The notes beneath the pieces were generated by a model. That model had not been told where the DNA came from and ran no database searches. It was given only the letters and a program-made list of their open reading frames with translations. The position numbers were made by a program, and so were the translations under genes. Positions 26,904 to 36,312 of a DNA stretch of 64,000 bases are shown in pieces. How positions within the stretch are numbered: position 1 is the stretch's first letter; each line of letters starts with the position of its first letter. This stretch comes from Paenibacillus massiliensis subsp. panacisoli DSM 21345 (GTDB lineage: Bacteria > Bacillota > Bacilli > Paenibacillales > Paenibacillaceae), in contig NZ_AUFO01000010.1 of NCBI RefSeq assembly GCF_000426545.1, positions 1-64,000 on the forward strand, in the 5' to 3' direction.

Positions 26904-29078
26904 ATGGGCATTGAGCAATTACTTGAAAAGGCCGGAGCCTATATCAGACAACCTGATCTTCTTCGCATACGGGAAGCTTATGATTTTGCAGACCAGGCTC
27001 ATCATGGCCAGACGCGGAAGTCCGGAGAACCTTATATTTTGCACCCGCTGGCGGTAGCAGATATTGTCGTAAACATGCAGATGGATACGATGTCTATTAT
27101 TGCTGCTCTTTTGCATGATGTGGTTGAGGATACGACCGTCTCTCTGGATCAGATTCGCGAGCGCTTTGGCGATAATTGCGCTATGCTCGTCGATGGCTTG
27201 ACTAAGCTTGAGCGTATTCAGTTCCGTTCCAAAGAAGAGCAGCAGAACGAGAATTACCGCAAAATGTTCATTGCGATGGCACAGGATATTCGTGTCATTG
27301 TCATTAAGCTTGCTGATCGACTGCACAATATGCGGACCCTCAAGTACCAGTCTGAGGAGAGTCAGCGCAGAATTGCTTATGAGACACTGGAGATTTTCTG
27401 TCCGATCGCGAATCGGCTCGGGATCTCGGCCATCAAGTGGGAGATGGAGGATATCGCCCTGCGATATCTGAATCCGCAGCAGTATTACCGAATTGCGAAT
27501 TTGATGCACAAGAAGCGCGCAGAGCGTGAGCAATTCATTGATAATGTCATTGCGCGAATCAGTGAGAAGCTGGGTGAGATGGGCGTTCATGCGGACCTGT
27601 CTGGTCGTCCGAAGCATATTTATAGTGTCTTCAAGAAGATGACCACCAAGAACAAGCAATTCAACGAAATATATGATCTGCTGGCGATTCGTATTATTGT
27701 GGATAATATTAAGGATTGTTATGCCACGCTTGGCATTATTCATACCTTGTGGAAGCCGATGCCTGGGCGCTTCAAGGATTATATTGCTATGCCCAAAGCG
27801 AACATGTATCAATCATTGCATACCACGGTAGTAGGACCTAACGGAGAGCCTACCGAGGTGCAGATCCGCACATCGGATATGCATCGTACTGCAGAATTTG
27901 GTATTGCGGCACACTGGGCATATAAGGAAGGCAACAATGCGAACGGCAATCTGGAGGATAAGATTACATTCTTCCGAGAGATTCTGGAGCTGCAAAATGA
28001 AGCGAAGGATGCTTCCGAGTTCGTAGAGTCGCTCAAGATGGATTTCTTCTCTGATCTTGTATTCGTATTTACACCCAAAGGTGAGGTCATCGAGCTGCCA
28101 GCCGGATCTGTGCCGCTCGACTTCGCCTATCGTATCCATACAGAGGTCGGTAACCGAACAATTGGTTCCAAGGTGAACGGAAGAATTGTTCCGCTTGATT
28201 ATCGGCTGAAGACCGGAGATATCGTGGAGATTATGACCTCCAAGCATTCTTATGGCCCTAGCCAGGACTGGCTGAAGATTGCCCAATCCTCTCATGCGCG
28301 CAGCAAGATCAAGCAATGGTTCAAGAAGGAAAAGCGCGAGGAGAACATGGAGAAGGGTCGCGAGAATCTGGAGCGCGAGCTGAAGCGCATGGGCATCGAG
28401 CCATCTGCCTGGATGAGTGATGACAAGCTTCAGGAAGTAGCGACAAAGTTCTCGTTCCATGACGTGGATGACATGCTATCAGCCATTGGCTTTGGAGGCA
28501 TCACAGCCGCTCAGGTATGTACCCGTCTGACTGAGAAGCTCCGCAAGGAGCAGGAAGAGGCCAAGCTGCTGGAGCTGACTTCAGAGCTTAAGGAGATCAA
28601 GCCAGCGGCGGAGCGCAAGAATCGCCCGACGAATGGCGTGCGCGTGAAGGGCATAGACAATCTGCTGGTGCGTTTTGCACGCTGTTGCAATCCGGTACCA
28701 GGCGACGAGATTATCGGTTATGTCACACGTGGTAGAGGTGTCTCTGTCCACCGTACAGACTGTCCTAACATTCCAAGTGGTGAAGGTGAAGAGCAGGCTC
28801 GGGTCATTGAGGTCGAGTGGGAAGAGGAAGTAGAAGCGAATTACAGCGTTGATATCGAGATCACCGGACATGATCGCAACGGACTCATGAACGAGGTACT
28901 GCAGGCGATCTCGGAGAGCAAGACCGGCCTCGCGGCGGTAACCGGACGCTCAGACAAGAACAAGATGGCGATGATGCATATTACGATTCTGATCCGCAAT
29001 ACAGACCACCTGCATTCTGTGGTGGAACGGATCAAGCGGGTCAAGGATGTGTATACGGTGCATCGGATCATGCAATAG
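26904..29078 (+). CDS. relA: Bifunctional (p)ppGpp synthetase/hydrolase
   Basis: 724 residues. The HD hydrolase domain (HDVVEDTTVS, about residues 72-81, with preceding HPLAVA) is intact. The synthetase domain contains YDLLAIRIIV and MPKANMYQSLHTTVVGP. TGS (about 390-450), a helical/Cys-containing region with ARCCNPVPGDEIIGYVTRGRGVSVH, and a C-terminal ACT domain follow. Both activities should be present, so this is the long Rel enzyme that makes alarmone on idle ribosomes and removes it otherwise. The dtd gene follows, as in Bacillus. Confidence 0.97.
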   Translation: MGIEQLLEKAGAYIRQPDLLRIREAYDFADQAHHGQTRKSGEPYILHPLAVADIVVNMQMDTMSIIAALLHDVVEDTTVSLDQIRERFGDNCAMLVDGLTKLERIQFRSKEEQQNENYRKMFIAMAQDIRVIVIKLADRLHNMRTLKYQSEESQRRIAYETLEIFCPIANRLGISAIKWEMEDIALRYLNPQQYYRIANLMHKKRAEREQFIDNVIARISEKLGEMGVHADLSGRPKHIYSVFKKMTTKNKQFNEIYDLLAIRIIVDNIKDCYATLGIIHTLWKPMPGRFKDYIAMPKANMYQSLHTTVVGPNGEPTEVQIRTSDMHRTAEFGIAAHWAYKEGNNANGNLEDKITFFREILELQNEAKDASEFVESLKMDFFSDLVFVFTPKGEVIELPAGSVPLDFAYRIHTEVGNRTIGSKVNGRIVPLDYRLKTGDIVEIMTSKHSYGPSQDWLKIAQSSHARSKIKQWFKKEKREENMEKGRENLERELKRMGIEPSAWMSDDKLQEVATKFSFHDVDDMLSAIGFGGITAAQVCTRLTEKLRKEQEEAKLLELTSELKEIKPAAERKNRPTNGVRVKGIDNLLVRFARCCNPVPGDEIIGYVTRGRGVSVHRTDCPNIPSGEGEEQARVIEVEWEEEVEANYSVDIEITGHDRNGLMNEVLQAISESKTGLAAVTGRSDKNKMAMMHITILIRNTDHLHSVVERIKRVKDVYTVHRIMQ

Positions 29079-29204
29079 TTGAATTCAGGAGCATCCTGCA
29101 ACGGCTGTGGTAGCTATGAGGAGCCGGCATGCAGTATGAATACTGAATTGAAGCAGGGATATCCCTTGATTATGTAGCAATTGCAGAATGGAGTAGCAAT
29201 ACTG

Positions 29205-29648
29205 ATGAAAATTGTGATACAGCGTTGTAAACGGGCCTCTGTCACAGTAGATGAGCAGGTAGTAGGACAGATCGAGCAGGGACTGATGATTCTTGTTGGC
29301 GTGACCCACGAGGATACTGAGGCAGATGCTGTATATTTGGCGGACAAGGCAGCAGACCTTCGGATCTTCGAGGACGAGCAGGGTAAAATGAACCACAGCG
29401 TCCTTGACATCGGTGGTGCTGTGCTGTCAGTCTCCCAGTTCACTCTTTATGGGGATTGTCGCAAAGGCAGACGTCCGAACTTTATGGCTGCGGCCAGACC
29501 AGAGCCTGCTGAGCAGCTCTATGAGGCGTTCAATCGGCAGCTACGTAGTCGTGGACTAACCGTCGAGACGGGCCGCTTCGGAGCCATGATGGATGTCTCT
29601 CTCACGAACTGGGGACCAGTTACGCTGATTTTAGATAGCCAGGCATAG
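29205..29648 (+). CDS. dtd: D-aminoacyl-tRNA deacylase
   Basis: 147 residues. Dtd hydrolyses D-amino acids mischarged on tRNA. The family motifs SQFTLYGD (about 78-85) and the C-terminal gly-cis-Pro motif NWGPVT are present. The ATG at 29205 gives the canonical MKIVIQR start. It lies 126 bases after rel and is followed by a terminator, so rel-dtd is probably a two-gene unit. Confidence 0.95.
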   Translation: MKIVIQRCKRASVTVDEQVVGQIEQGLMILVGVTHEDTEADAVYLADKAADLRIFEDEQGKMNHSVLDIGGAVLSVSQFTLYGDCRKGRRPNFMAAARPEPAEQLYEAFNRQLRSRGLTVETGRFGAMMDVSLTNWGPVTLILDSQA

Positions 29649-29691
29649 GTCTTGCAGGATAGTTGTTGAGGTACCTGTAGTAGCATTAGAT

Positions 29692-29749
29692 AGCGTTCAC
29701 ACTGTCAGAAACGGAGAAAGCCTCCAGCTGACAGGCTGTGGACGCTTTT
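29692..29749 (+). terminator. rel-dtd terminator
   Basis: The arm at 29692-29708 pairs with 29728-29746 over about 15 bp with small bulges (AGCG...CTGTCAG with CTGACAG...CGCT), then TTTT. Confidence 0.65.
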
Positions 29750-29846
29750 GCATATATAGATAAGTATCCTTCGAATGCAATGTAAGACTCTGAAGCTGTA
29801 ATCATGTGTGGAGATCTATGATGAAATCACTTGGAGGGGAAGCAGA

Positions 29847-30755
29847 TTGACGCTACAGCAGTTGAAGTATGTTATTGAGATTGCCACACGAGGCTCCATG
29901 AATGAAGCTGCCAAGCGGCTATTCGTGTCTCAGCCCAGTCTGTCGAATGCGATTCGTGAGTTGGAGCAGGAGCTGCGAATCACGATCTTTGAGCGCACCA
30001 ATAAGGGCATCTCGCTGTCGAAAGAAGGCGTTGAGTTCCTTAGCTATGCTAGGCAGGTAGTGGAGCAGGCAGAGCTGCTAGAGGGCCGCTATCTTAACGC
30101 TAAGCCTTCACCACAGCACTTTGCTGTGTCCACTCAGCATTATGCCTTTGCCGTGAACGCCTTCGTCAAGCTGGTGCAGGAATACGGACAAGAGGAGTAT
30201 GAGCTGGCCTTGCGGGAGACCAAGACCCATGAAATCATTCAGGACGTACGTACTCTGCGTAGCGAGATCGGCATACTGTATTTGAATGAATTCAATGAGA
30301 AGGTAATGAGGCGTCTGCTGAAGGATGCTAATCTGGAGTTCCACAGTCTGTTCATTGCGAAGCCGCATATTTTCATCAGTGTGAACAACCCGCTCGCTAA
30401 GCAGGATGTGGTCAGTATTCATCAGCTTGAGCCTTATCCCTACCTTTCGTTCGAGCAGGGCGAGTATAACTCCTTCCATTTCTCCGAGGAGATTCTTAGC
30501 ACGCTGTCCCACCCCAAGAGTATTCGTGTGAATGATCGGGCAACATTGTTCAATCTTCTCATTGGTCTCAATGGCTATACCATATCTACGGGGGTGCTGA
30601 GTGCTGAGCTGAACGGACGGGATATTATTCCTGTACCGCTGGACTGCGAGGAGACGATGAATGTGGGCTGGATTAGCCATAAGAGTGCGGCACTATCCAA
30701 GCTTGCTACGGTATATGTCGAGGCGCTGCGTGAGGCAGCCTCCAATCCAATATAA
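29847..30755 (+). CDS. LysR-family transcriptional regulator
   Basis: 302 residues. The N-terminal winged helix reads LTLQQLKYVIEIATRGSMNE, then AAKRLFVSQPSLSNAIRELE, a typical LysR domain. The C-terminal periplasmic-binding-like effector domain (about 90-295) has no recognised ligand signature. The TTG at 29847 is chosen because GGAGGGG lies about 9 bases before it. It starts the accessory block between dtd and hisS. No target operon is adjacent: the PfpI-like gene downstream has its own upstream spacer. Confidence 0.85.
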   Translation: MTLQQLKYVIEIATRGSMNEAAKRLFVSQPSLSNAIRELEQELRITIFERTNKGISLSKEGVEFLSYARQVVEQAELLEGRYLNAKPSPQHFAVSTQHYAFAVNAFVKLVQEYGQEEYELALRETKTHEIIQDVRTLRSEIGILYLNEFNEKVMRRLLKDANLEFHSLFIAKPHIFISVNNPLAKQDVVSIHQLEPYPYLSFEQGEYNSFHFSEEILSTLSHPKSIRVNDRATLFNLLIGLNGYTISTGVLSAELNGRDIIPVPLDCEETMNVGWISHKSAALSKLATVYVEALREAASNPI

Positions 30756-30909
30756 AGTAACCAAGGGTGAAGTCTGAGTCTTATGCTACATGTTAAGATA
30801 AGAGAATCTATAAGTTCTTAGCGGATCTGAACAATTCGATGATCGTAGGGAAGAGCTTCAGCCAAAGAATCTGTTCTTAATAGAGCACAGACAAATAAGA
30901 TAAAGCCGT

Positions 30910-30953
30910 ACAGGGCAGCTCCTTATCGCATATAGCGTGAGGGGGTGCCCTGT
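30910..30953 (+). terminator. Hairpin after the LysR gene
   Basis: ACAGGGCA (30910-30917) pairs with TGCCCTGT (30946-30953), with further GCTCC/GGGGG pairing possible, but only a weak T tail follows. It is the main structure in the 312-base spacer 30756-31067. Further on, GTTATA (31002-31007), 14 bases and GGGTAA (31022-31027) resemble a sigma-B promoter before the next gene; this is weak. Confidence 0.4.
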
Positions 30954-31067
30954 TCCTGTTGCCCGAGGCGGAAATATGGAGATTTCTGCAAGAATTCACT
31001 TGTTATAAAACAGTCTTAAGAGGGTAATACAAGAAAGTGGTTACTATACCGGAGAGGAGAGCTGATC

Positions 31068-31574
31068 ATGAGCAAAATCGCATTCTTATTAGCTGATCAA
31101 TTCGAGGATTCCGAGATGCAAGTTCCATACGATGAAGTAAGGAAGGCCGGTCATGAAGCTATTATCATTGGCCTGAAACAGGGTGAGAGCTTAACTGGTA
31201 AGAACGGCAAAGCGACCTACACGACAGACAAGGCGATTAGCGAGGTGCAGGCGGCTGATTATGATGCCGTAGTCATCCCAGGTGGATCATCCCCAGAGAA
31301 TCTGCGCCTGAATTCGGATATTCTGACATTCGTCACAGAAGCGAATGCGGAGAAGAAGCCTATTGCTGCTATCTGTCATGGTCCACAAATTTTGGCTAGT
31401 GCAGATCTTCTGAAGGGACGCACCATCACTGCATATCCTCCACTGAAGGACGATATGATCAATGCCGGAGCAGAGTTCAGAGATCATGAGGCTGTTGTGG
31501 ACGAGAACTTCATCACGTCACGTACACCACAGGATGAGCCAGCCTTCGTACGTGAGATTCTTAGGGCACTGTAA
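31068..31574 (+). CDS. DJ-1/PfpI-family stress protein (YraA-like)
   Basis: 168 residues of the class I glutamine amidotransferase-like fold. The nucleophile-elbow Cys lies in AAICHGPQILASADLLKG (about residue 103), with an early acidic residue in LADQFEDSEMQVPYDE. Family members such as B. subtilis YraA and YfkM are general stress proteins linked to carbonyl or thiol damage repair; the exact reaction is debated. The next gene also looks stress-related, and a possible sigma-B-like promoter lies upstream. Confidence 0.85.
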   Translation: MSKIAFLLADQFEDSEMQVPYDEVRKAGHEAIIIGLKQGESLTGKNGKATYTTDKAISEVQAADYDAVVIPGGSSPENLRLNSDILTFVTEANAEKKPIAAICHGPQILASADLLKGRTITAYPPLKDDMINAGAEFRDHEAVVDENFITSRTPQDEPAFVREILRAL

Positions 31575-31661
31575 GTATATCTAACAGTTTCGCAAGAGCT
31601 TCACAGCATACGGGAAGCAGTAAAGCAAACGTCAGACAAAATCCAGAAGGAGGGGTTTGAC

Positions 31662-32117
31662 ATGTCAAAGTTAATTCAGGCTTATTTCCGAACAGAGGAT
31701 GAGGCAGAAGCCGCCAGGTATTCACTGCAGGCATACCAAACGAGTGACGTGGAGGTAGGGGCGCTGGAAAGTGCGCTAGGCAGGGATAAGAGGCTACTCA
31801 TTCCGATTGTTCCTTATAACACTACCGGCTCCATGACTGGAGGGGCTGTGGGAGGCATCTCTGCACCAGGCTCCACAGGACCGGATTCTGTATCTGTTGT
31901 GAATACTAATGATTTCAAAGAAGCCAGAAGTCGTGATGATGATCGGGATGATGAGGTGTCATCCAATCCGGTGCTGCTCGATGCGGATGATGTGTATTCC
32001 TCAGAGCACAATGATGATCTGCGCTATGTGCTATCCGTCAAGGTCGCAGAGAGCGATTATGATCAAGTCGTAAGCAAGCTGCGGGCAGGTCATGCGTTCA
32101 TTGAGAAATTTGATTAA
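31662..32117 (+). CDS. Hypothetical, two-lobed general-stress-like protein
   Basis: 151 residues, strongly acidic in the middle (RSRDDDRDDEVSS, about 87-99). The N-terminal part LIQAYFRTEDEAEAARYSL and the C-terminal part LSVKVAESDYDQVVSKL look like two halves of a ferredoxin-like fold. They are joined by a glycine-rich stretch (TGGAVGGISAPGS) as in YflT/17M-type stress proteins. No catalytic residues are visible and the family is not certain. Its close position after the PfpI-like gene suggests a stress role. Confidence 0.6.
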   Translation: MSKLIQAYFRTEDEAEAARYSLQAYQTSDVEVGALESALGRDKRLLIPIVPYNTTGSMTGGAVGGISAPGSTGPDSVSVVNTNDFKEARSRDDDRDDEVSSNPVLLDADDVYSSEHNDDLRYVLSVKVAESDYDQVVSKLRAGHAFIEKFD

Positions 32118-32138
32118 GATGCAGTATAGACATAATAC

Positions 32139-32177
32139 GCCGGGAGGACTGCGCATGTCGCCGTTTTCCCGGCTTTT
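32139..32177 (+). terminator. Terminator after the stress-like gene
   Basis: GCCGGGA (32139-32145) pairs with TCCCGGC (32167-32173), followed by TTTT. Confidence 0.5.
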
Positions 32178-32301
32178 CCGTGTATGCCCAGCATATAATG
32201 ACAAAATCTCTATCTGTAATACAAATGTAATATTAGCATCACAGTCCGTTAACATATCGTGTCTATAATAAGAGCATGACCCCCTTTTAATATACCTTTT
32301 G

Positions 32302-32334
32302 GACCTGCGGACCGTTTCCGCAGGTCTTTTTTTT
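32302..32334 (+). terminator. Strong isolated terminator
   Basis: GACCTGCGGA (32302-32311) and TCCGCAGGTC (32317-32326) form a perfect 10-bp stem with a 5-nt loop and eight T. It is oriented on the plus strand, about 185 bases after the last plus-strand gene and before a minus-strand gene. It therefore either backs up the weaker terminator at 32139 or ends a short unannotated transcript; a TATAAT lies at about 32264. Confidence 0.8.
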
Positions 32335-32396
32335 AGTCATATAATCATGTGGGGGGAATAATGAGTAAGAAGGGGTTCATGCTTTGAGCTTTATAA

Positions 32397-33785
32397 TCAG
32401 ACCTCCAGATTTGCCAGAATGTCCTCCATCTTCTTCAGCTTGCGATAGACGGCAGAGCGGTCAATTCCTAGCTGTCTGGCTGCTTCGGCACTATTGCCGC
32501 CACAGACCTGCAGCATCTGCTGAATGTATCGTCCCTCGGTTAACGCCGTATATTCCTTTAGCCCGTTCAGTCGACTGCGGTTGGCCTGGATGAAATGATC
32601 CAGTGTGAACCAGTCTGTGACCTGCTCGATGGGCTGCTGCTGGCATAGCCCCGTCTGATCTGTTACAATCAGTCGTTCGATATAATTGCGAAGCTCGCGT
32701 GCATTTCCGTGCCATGGCTCGGCTAGCATTGTTTGAAATTCATCGGCTGGCAATACATACTTTTTGTCATACACCTTATTGAAATGAGCAATAAAGCTGG
32801 AGATCAGTCCGACGAGATCCAGTCTGCGACTGCGCAGCGGCGGGATATGGATCGGGATAACATTGATTCGATAGTACAGGTCCTCGCGGAACAATCCTTT
32901 TTTCACCATATTCCACAAATCACGATTCGTAGCAAAGATCATCCGACATTGAATCGGGATAGCCTCGGTGCTCCCCACACGTCTGAACTCCCCACGCTCA
33001 AGCACATCAAGCAGCTTGGCCTGTATTTCCACTGGCAGCTCAGCGACCTCATCAAAGAACAGTACGCCGCCTCTGGCTACCTCAAACAAGCCCTGCTTCT
33101 CATCCATTAAGCCGGGCATCGCCCCCTGAACATATCCGAACAGCTCATATTCGAATAAGGCGGCTGGAATAGCGGCACTATTAATTGGAATGAATGGACC
33201 GTTCCACTTCGTGCTCTGGCGGTGAATATATTTGGCAATGACTGACTTGCCTGTCCCCGATTCACCCAGAATCAGTACCTTGCTATCGTAAGAGGCAATC
33301 TGGTCACACACCTGAATAATTTGCTTCATCGCCAGACTCTCCGCAACGACGCCATTATTCTTGAGTACAGAGGCGGCAGTGGCTGAGCGTTTGCTGTTCT
33401 CATGGGCAGGTGGTAGCGCAGTCCCAGCAAGGATGGAGGATCCTCCTCTATAGCCGCTGGAGCTGGTAACGATTAGCTGCACCTCACCTGTATTATCGAG
33501 AATGGGCACAGCTGTCGACTTGACCTTGAAGCCTTGTACGGTATTAATATATTGAGTCACCTTCTGCTTGGACTGAATCGCTTTCATCGTGATAGATTCA
33601 CTGTAGTAGCCTGCTTTCACGAGGTCCTGCACATTGTAACGAAGCAGCTCATCAAGCGGGATACCAATCGTCAAGGCGGTGAATTCATTGGAGATCAGGA
33701 TATTGCCTTTCGCGTCTGTGACGAACAGCGTGGCAGGAGACTGGTTGCTACCTCCGGGGGCTCGTTTATCTGTATGTCTGGTCAT
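32397..33785 (-). CDS. PAS-AAA+-Fis regulator with degenerate sigma-54 loop
   Basis: 462 residues. An N-terminal PAS domain (about 15-115, LFVTDAKGNILISNE) precedes an AAA+ domain with Walker A GESGTGKS and Walker B GGVLFFDEVAE. A C-terminal Fis-type helix-turn-helix reads NSAEAARQLGIDRSAVYRKL. The loop that contacts sigma-54, normally GAFTGA, reads GAMPGL here (ELFGYVQGAMPGLMDEKQG). The Phe and Thr needed for sigma-54 contact are missing, so it may work with sigma-A, like TyrR. It lies at the end of the fabK-like/OFA/CoA-transferase cluster on the same strand, separated from it by a hairpin, and may regulate it. Confidence 0.85.
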   Translation of the reverse strand: MTRHTDKRAPGGSNQSPATLFVTDAKGNILISNEFTALTIGIPLDELLRYNVQDLVKAGYYSESITMKAIQSKQKVTQYINTVQGFKVKSTAVPILDNTGEVQLIVTSSSGYRGGSSILAGTALPPAHENSKRSATAASVLKNNGVVAESLAMKQIIQVCDQIASYDSKVLILGESGTGKSVIAKYIHRQSTKWNGPFIPINSAAIPAALFEYELFGYVQGAMPGLMDEKQGLFEVARGGVLFFDEVAELPVEIQAKLLDVLERGEFRRVGSTEAIPIQCRMIFATNRDLWNMVKKGLFREDLYYRINVIPIHIPPLRSRRLDLVGLISSFIAHFNKVYDKKYVLPADEFQTMLAEPWHGNARELRNYIERLIVTDQTGLCQQQPIEQVTDWFTLDHFIQANRSRLNGLKEYTALTEGRYIQQMLQVCGGNSAEAARQLGIDRSAVYRKLKKMEDILANLEV

Positions 33786-33886
33786 GATCGATCAACTCAC
33801 TTTTGTATAATCGAAATAATAGCTGGTTATCTCCTTGATTATACCTTACTATATGGCCTCTGTAGAAATGAACAATAGAGCTATTA

Positions 33887-33932
33887 GAAAGGCCGGATCA
33901 TCTCCTGCAAAGAGGGATACACCCGGCCTTTC
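33887..33932 (-). terminator. Terminator between the fabK-like gene and the PAS-AAA+ gene
   Basis: GAAAGGCCGG (33887-33896) and CCGGCCTTTC (33923-33932) form a perfect 10-bp stem. It probably ends or attenuates the fabK-like transcript before the regulator. Confidence 0.55.
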
Positions 33933-33950
33933 ATTGTCACATTGGAATGG

Positions 33951-34910
33951 TTACACGGATGCTACCTGCTCACCGGTAATCTGAGTCTGTCCAAGACGAT
34001 TTAGCAGTTCTTGTGCTTCGTTGAACATGGTCGTAATCATTTGCTCGACCGTAGTTATCTCGTTACACAGGCCGCAAATTTGTCCAGCCATGACCGAACC
34101 GCGATCAGTGTCACCTTCGAAGACGGCTTTGCGCAGAGAGCCAAGGCTGATCTTCTCCAGCTCCTCACGGGTGGCATGCTCCTGCTCCAGCTTCAGATAT
34201 TCAGCAATCATGCTGTTTTTAATGCTGCGTACAGGCCCGCCAAGGCTACGTCCGGTAACTGTAGTGCTGGTATCGTCAGCGTCGATGACAGCTTGCTTGA
34301 AGTTGTCATGTGTAGGACATTCGACGGTAGTAAGGAAGCGAGTCCCGACCTGGACACCTTGGGCACCCAGTGCAAAGGCAGCTGCAATGCCACGCCCATC
34401 GGCAACGCCACCTGCGGCAACGACAGGAATGGACACACTACTAACGACCTGTGGAACGAGTGCCATCGTAGTTGTCTCACCGACATGACCACCAGCTTCG
34501 GTACCTTCGGCAACGACAGCGTGCACGCCGAGAGCCTCCATTTTTTTCGCAATCTTGACAGAAGGAATAACGGCTATTACTTTAATGCCATGCTCCTTGA
34601 AGATCGGCATATACGGGGCTGGTGTACCCGCGCCAGTCGTCACGATCTTGACTTTCTCCTCGACGATAACCTCAATCAATTCGGGAATGTTATGCATCAT
34701 TAGCATCAGATTCACGGCAAACGGCTTGCTGGTGGCTGCACGAACCTTGCGAATCTCTTCACGAAGCACCTCAGCGGACATCCCGCCAGAGCCAATAATG
34801 CCAAGTCCGCCAGCATTGGATACAGCACTTACGAGTGGTTCACGGGCAATTTGGGCCATAGCGCCTTGGAAAATAGGATATTTAATACCAAGCAGTTGTG
34901 TAATAGTCAT
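33951..34910 (-). CDS. FabK-like FMN enoyl reductase / nitronate monooxygenase family
   Basis: 319 residues of an FMN TIM barrel. Blocks match FabK: TITQLLGIKYPIFQGAMA at the N-terminus, NAGGLGIIGSGG, PFAVNLML, KIVTTGAGTPAPYM, VIAEGxEAGGHVG-type sequence (here VVAEGTEAGGHVG), AAGGVADGRGIAAAFALGA and GSVMAGQI near the end. FabK reduces enoyl-ACP with NAD(P)H; relatives are nitronate monooxygenases. The start at 34910 follows GGAGG. Next to a CoA-transferase and a carboxylate transporter, an enoyl-CoA or enoyl-ACP substrate is more likely than nitronate, but this is inference. Confidence 0.82.
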   Translation of the reverse strand: MTITQLLGIKYPIFQGAMAQIAREPLVSAVSNAGGLGIIGSGGMSAEVLREEIRKVRAATSKPFAVNLMLMMHNIPELIEVIVEEKVKIVTTGAGTPAPYMPIFKEHGIKVIAVIPSVKIAKKMEALGVHAVVAEGTEAGGHVGETTTMALVPQVVSSVSIPVVAAGGVADGRGIAAAFALGAQGVQVGTRFLTTVECPTHDNFKQAVIDADDTSTTVTGRSLGGPVRSIKNSMIAEYLKLEQEHATREELEKISLGSLRKAVFEGDTDRGSVMAGQICGLCNEITTVEQMITTMFNEAQELLNRLGQTQITGEQVASV

Positions 34911-34962
34911 GATTAGTTCCTCCAATAATCTTATTATAATATGTGATCCATCAATAGGATTC

Positions 34963-34990
34963 AGAGTCATACAGTCATACAGAGTCATAC
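34963..34990. repeat. Short AGAGTCATAC direct repeats
   Basis: AGAGTCATAC, AGTCATAC and AGAGTCATAC follow one another upstream of the fabK-like gene. Confidence 0.6.
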
Positions 34991-35067
34991 AAATTATAAT
35001 TCACATTTCATAATTCATATTCCTGGCTCAAGCCCATATTTCTAGCTAAATAGCTTCTTAAAGCAGA

Positions 35068-36312
35068 TCATGCTGCTTCGACAGTGGTAGGTGCAGGTCT
35101 ATTGCTACTCTCCAAAGCTTTGTAGAGGAAGGTCAGCGCGAAGCCTACCAGGGCAATGACGAGCGCGATGTAAAAGGCGTTGGTGAACATGCCGTTATTC
35201 GCCGCTGCGACGGAATTGGCAATTCGCGGTCCGAAAAAGGCAGCACCCGAGTAGCCGATGAAGGTTACGCCATAATTGACACCGTAATATTTCATGCCGA
35301 ACTTCTGTCCGACGATCGAAGGGAAGACACCCATCGTGCCGCCGAAGCATAGGCCAATGCCGATAATGGCGACGGCAAAGCCAGCGACAGAGCTGGACAA
35401 TGCCAGCGTCAGCATCATGACAGCAATCACAAGGTAGATCATCATGAGACAGCGTAATTGGCCAATTCGGTCCGATACGGCTCCCCAAAAGATGCGTCCC
35501 AGGCAGTTACTAAGGGAGTAAAGACTTACGAACAGAGCGGCTACACCAGCGGACAGACCGAACATTGTCTGGCCAATGACCGAGGCATTGGAGGTAACCA
35601 TCATACCGGATAAGGCACCAATCAGGAACAGGCAAGCAATGACGTAGAACAGTGGCTGCTTAAGCATTTGTCGCCAGTTCAGATTGACTGAGCCTGGACG
35701 TGCGCCTGCTGTCTGCGGTGGTGACCAGCCAGCAGGTGTGTACCCTGCCGGACAGGCTTTGGTGAATAGTCCGCCAGCCATAATGACGATCAGGAAGGCT
35801 GTGCCAAGCATCATCATAGTTGTCTGCACGCCAGAGCTAGTAATCAAGGCATTCGCCAGCGGAGCGATGATAATCGTACCGCCGCCATAACCTGCGGTTA
35901 CAATCCCGGCGGCGAGGCCACGCTTATCCGGAAAGAGCTTCACGGTATTCCCGATGGTAGCTGAGTAGACGATCCCCTGCCCGAGGCCAGCGATCACCCC
36001 GTAGGTCACATAGAGCATCCAGGGGGCTGTGGCAAGACCTGACAAGATGAAGCCAAGTCCAAACATCGCGCCGCCGAGGAAGATCGCGGTTCTTGCCCCA
36101 CCCCGGTCTACGAGCTTCCCGCCCAAAATCATCGGGATGGGTGAAATGGCACCATTAATCGTAAAGGCCATCATAATTTCAGGCATGCTTGCCGAGAACA
36201 CTTTACTGAGTGGAAGTGCAAAAATACTGAAGGCATAAATAGAGCCGACGCAAATATTGATCAGGGTCGCGGCGATTAGAATGCGCCAGCGATTCAATTG
36301 TACATTTTCCAT
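35068..36312 (-). CDS. OFA-family MFS carboxylate transporter
   Basis: 414 residues with about 12 membrane helices. The N-terminus LNRWRILIAATLINICVGS and SIYAFSIFALPLSKVF are typical of the oxalate/formate antiporter (OFA) family. GLGQGIVYSATIGNTVKLFPDKRGLA follows, with the usual loop motif. Members carry oxalate, formate, lactate or other short carboxylates. The gene lies between the CoA-transferase and the fabK-like gene on the same strand, so it may supply their substrate. The substrate cannot be read from the sequence. Confidence 0.82.
   Translation of the reverse strand: MENVQLNRWRILIAATLINICVGSIYAFSIFALPLSKVFSASMPEIMMAFTINGAISPIPMILGGKLVDRGGARTAIFLGGAMFGLGFILSGLATAPWMLYVTYGVIAGLGQGIVYSATIGNTVKLFPDKRGLAAGIVTAGYGGGTIIIAPLANALITSSGVQTTMMMLGTAFLIVIMAGGLFTKACPAGYTPAGWSPPQTAGARPGSVNLNWRQMLKQPLFYVIACLFLIGALSGMMVTSNASVIGQTMFGLSAGVAALFVSLYSLSNCLGRIFWGAVSDRIGQLRCLMMIYLVIAVMMLTLALSSSVAGFAVAIIGIGLCFGGTMGVFPSIVGQKFGMKYYGVNYGVTFIGYSGAAFFGPRIANSVAAANNGMFTNAFYIALVIALVGFALTFLYKALESSNRPAPTTVEAA

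Noticed and set aside
34011..34703. 230-codon plus-strand frame opposite the fabK-like gene
   Set aside because: A shadow of a clear FMN-barrel gene; composition is odd and no start signal is present.
33951..34910. Plain nitronate monooxygenase annotation
   Set aside because: Blocks such as GSVMAGQI and AAGGVADGRGIAAAF are closer to FabK, and the gene context favours thioester chemistry; kept only as an alternative.
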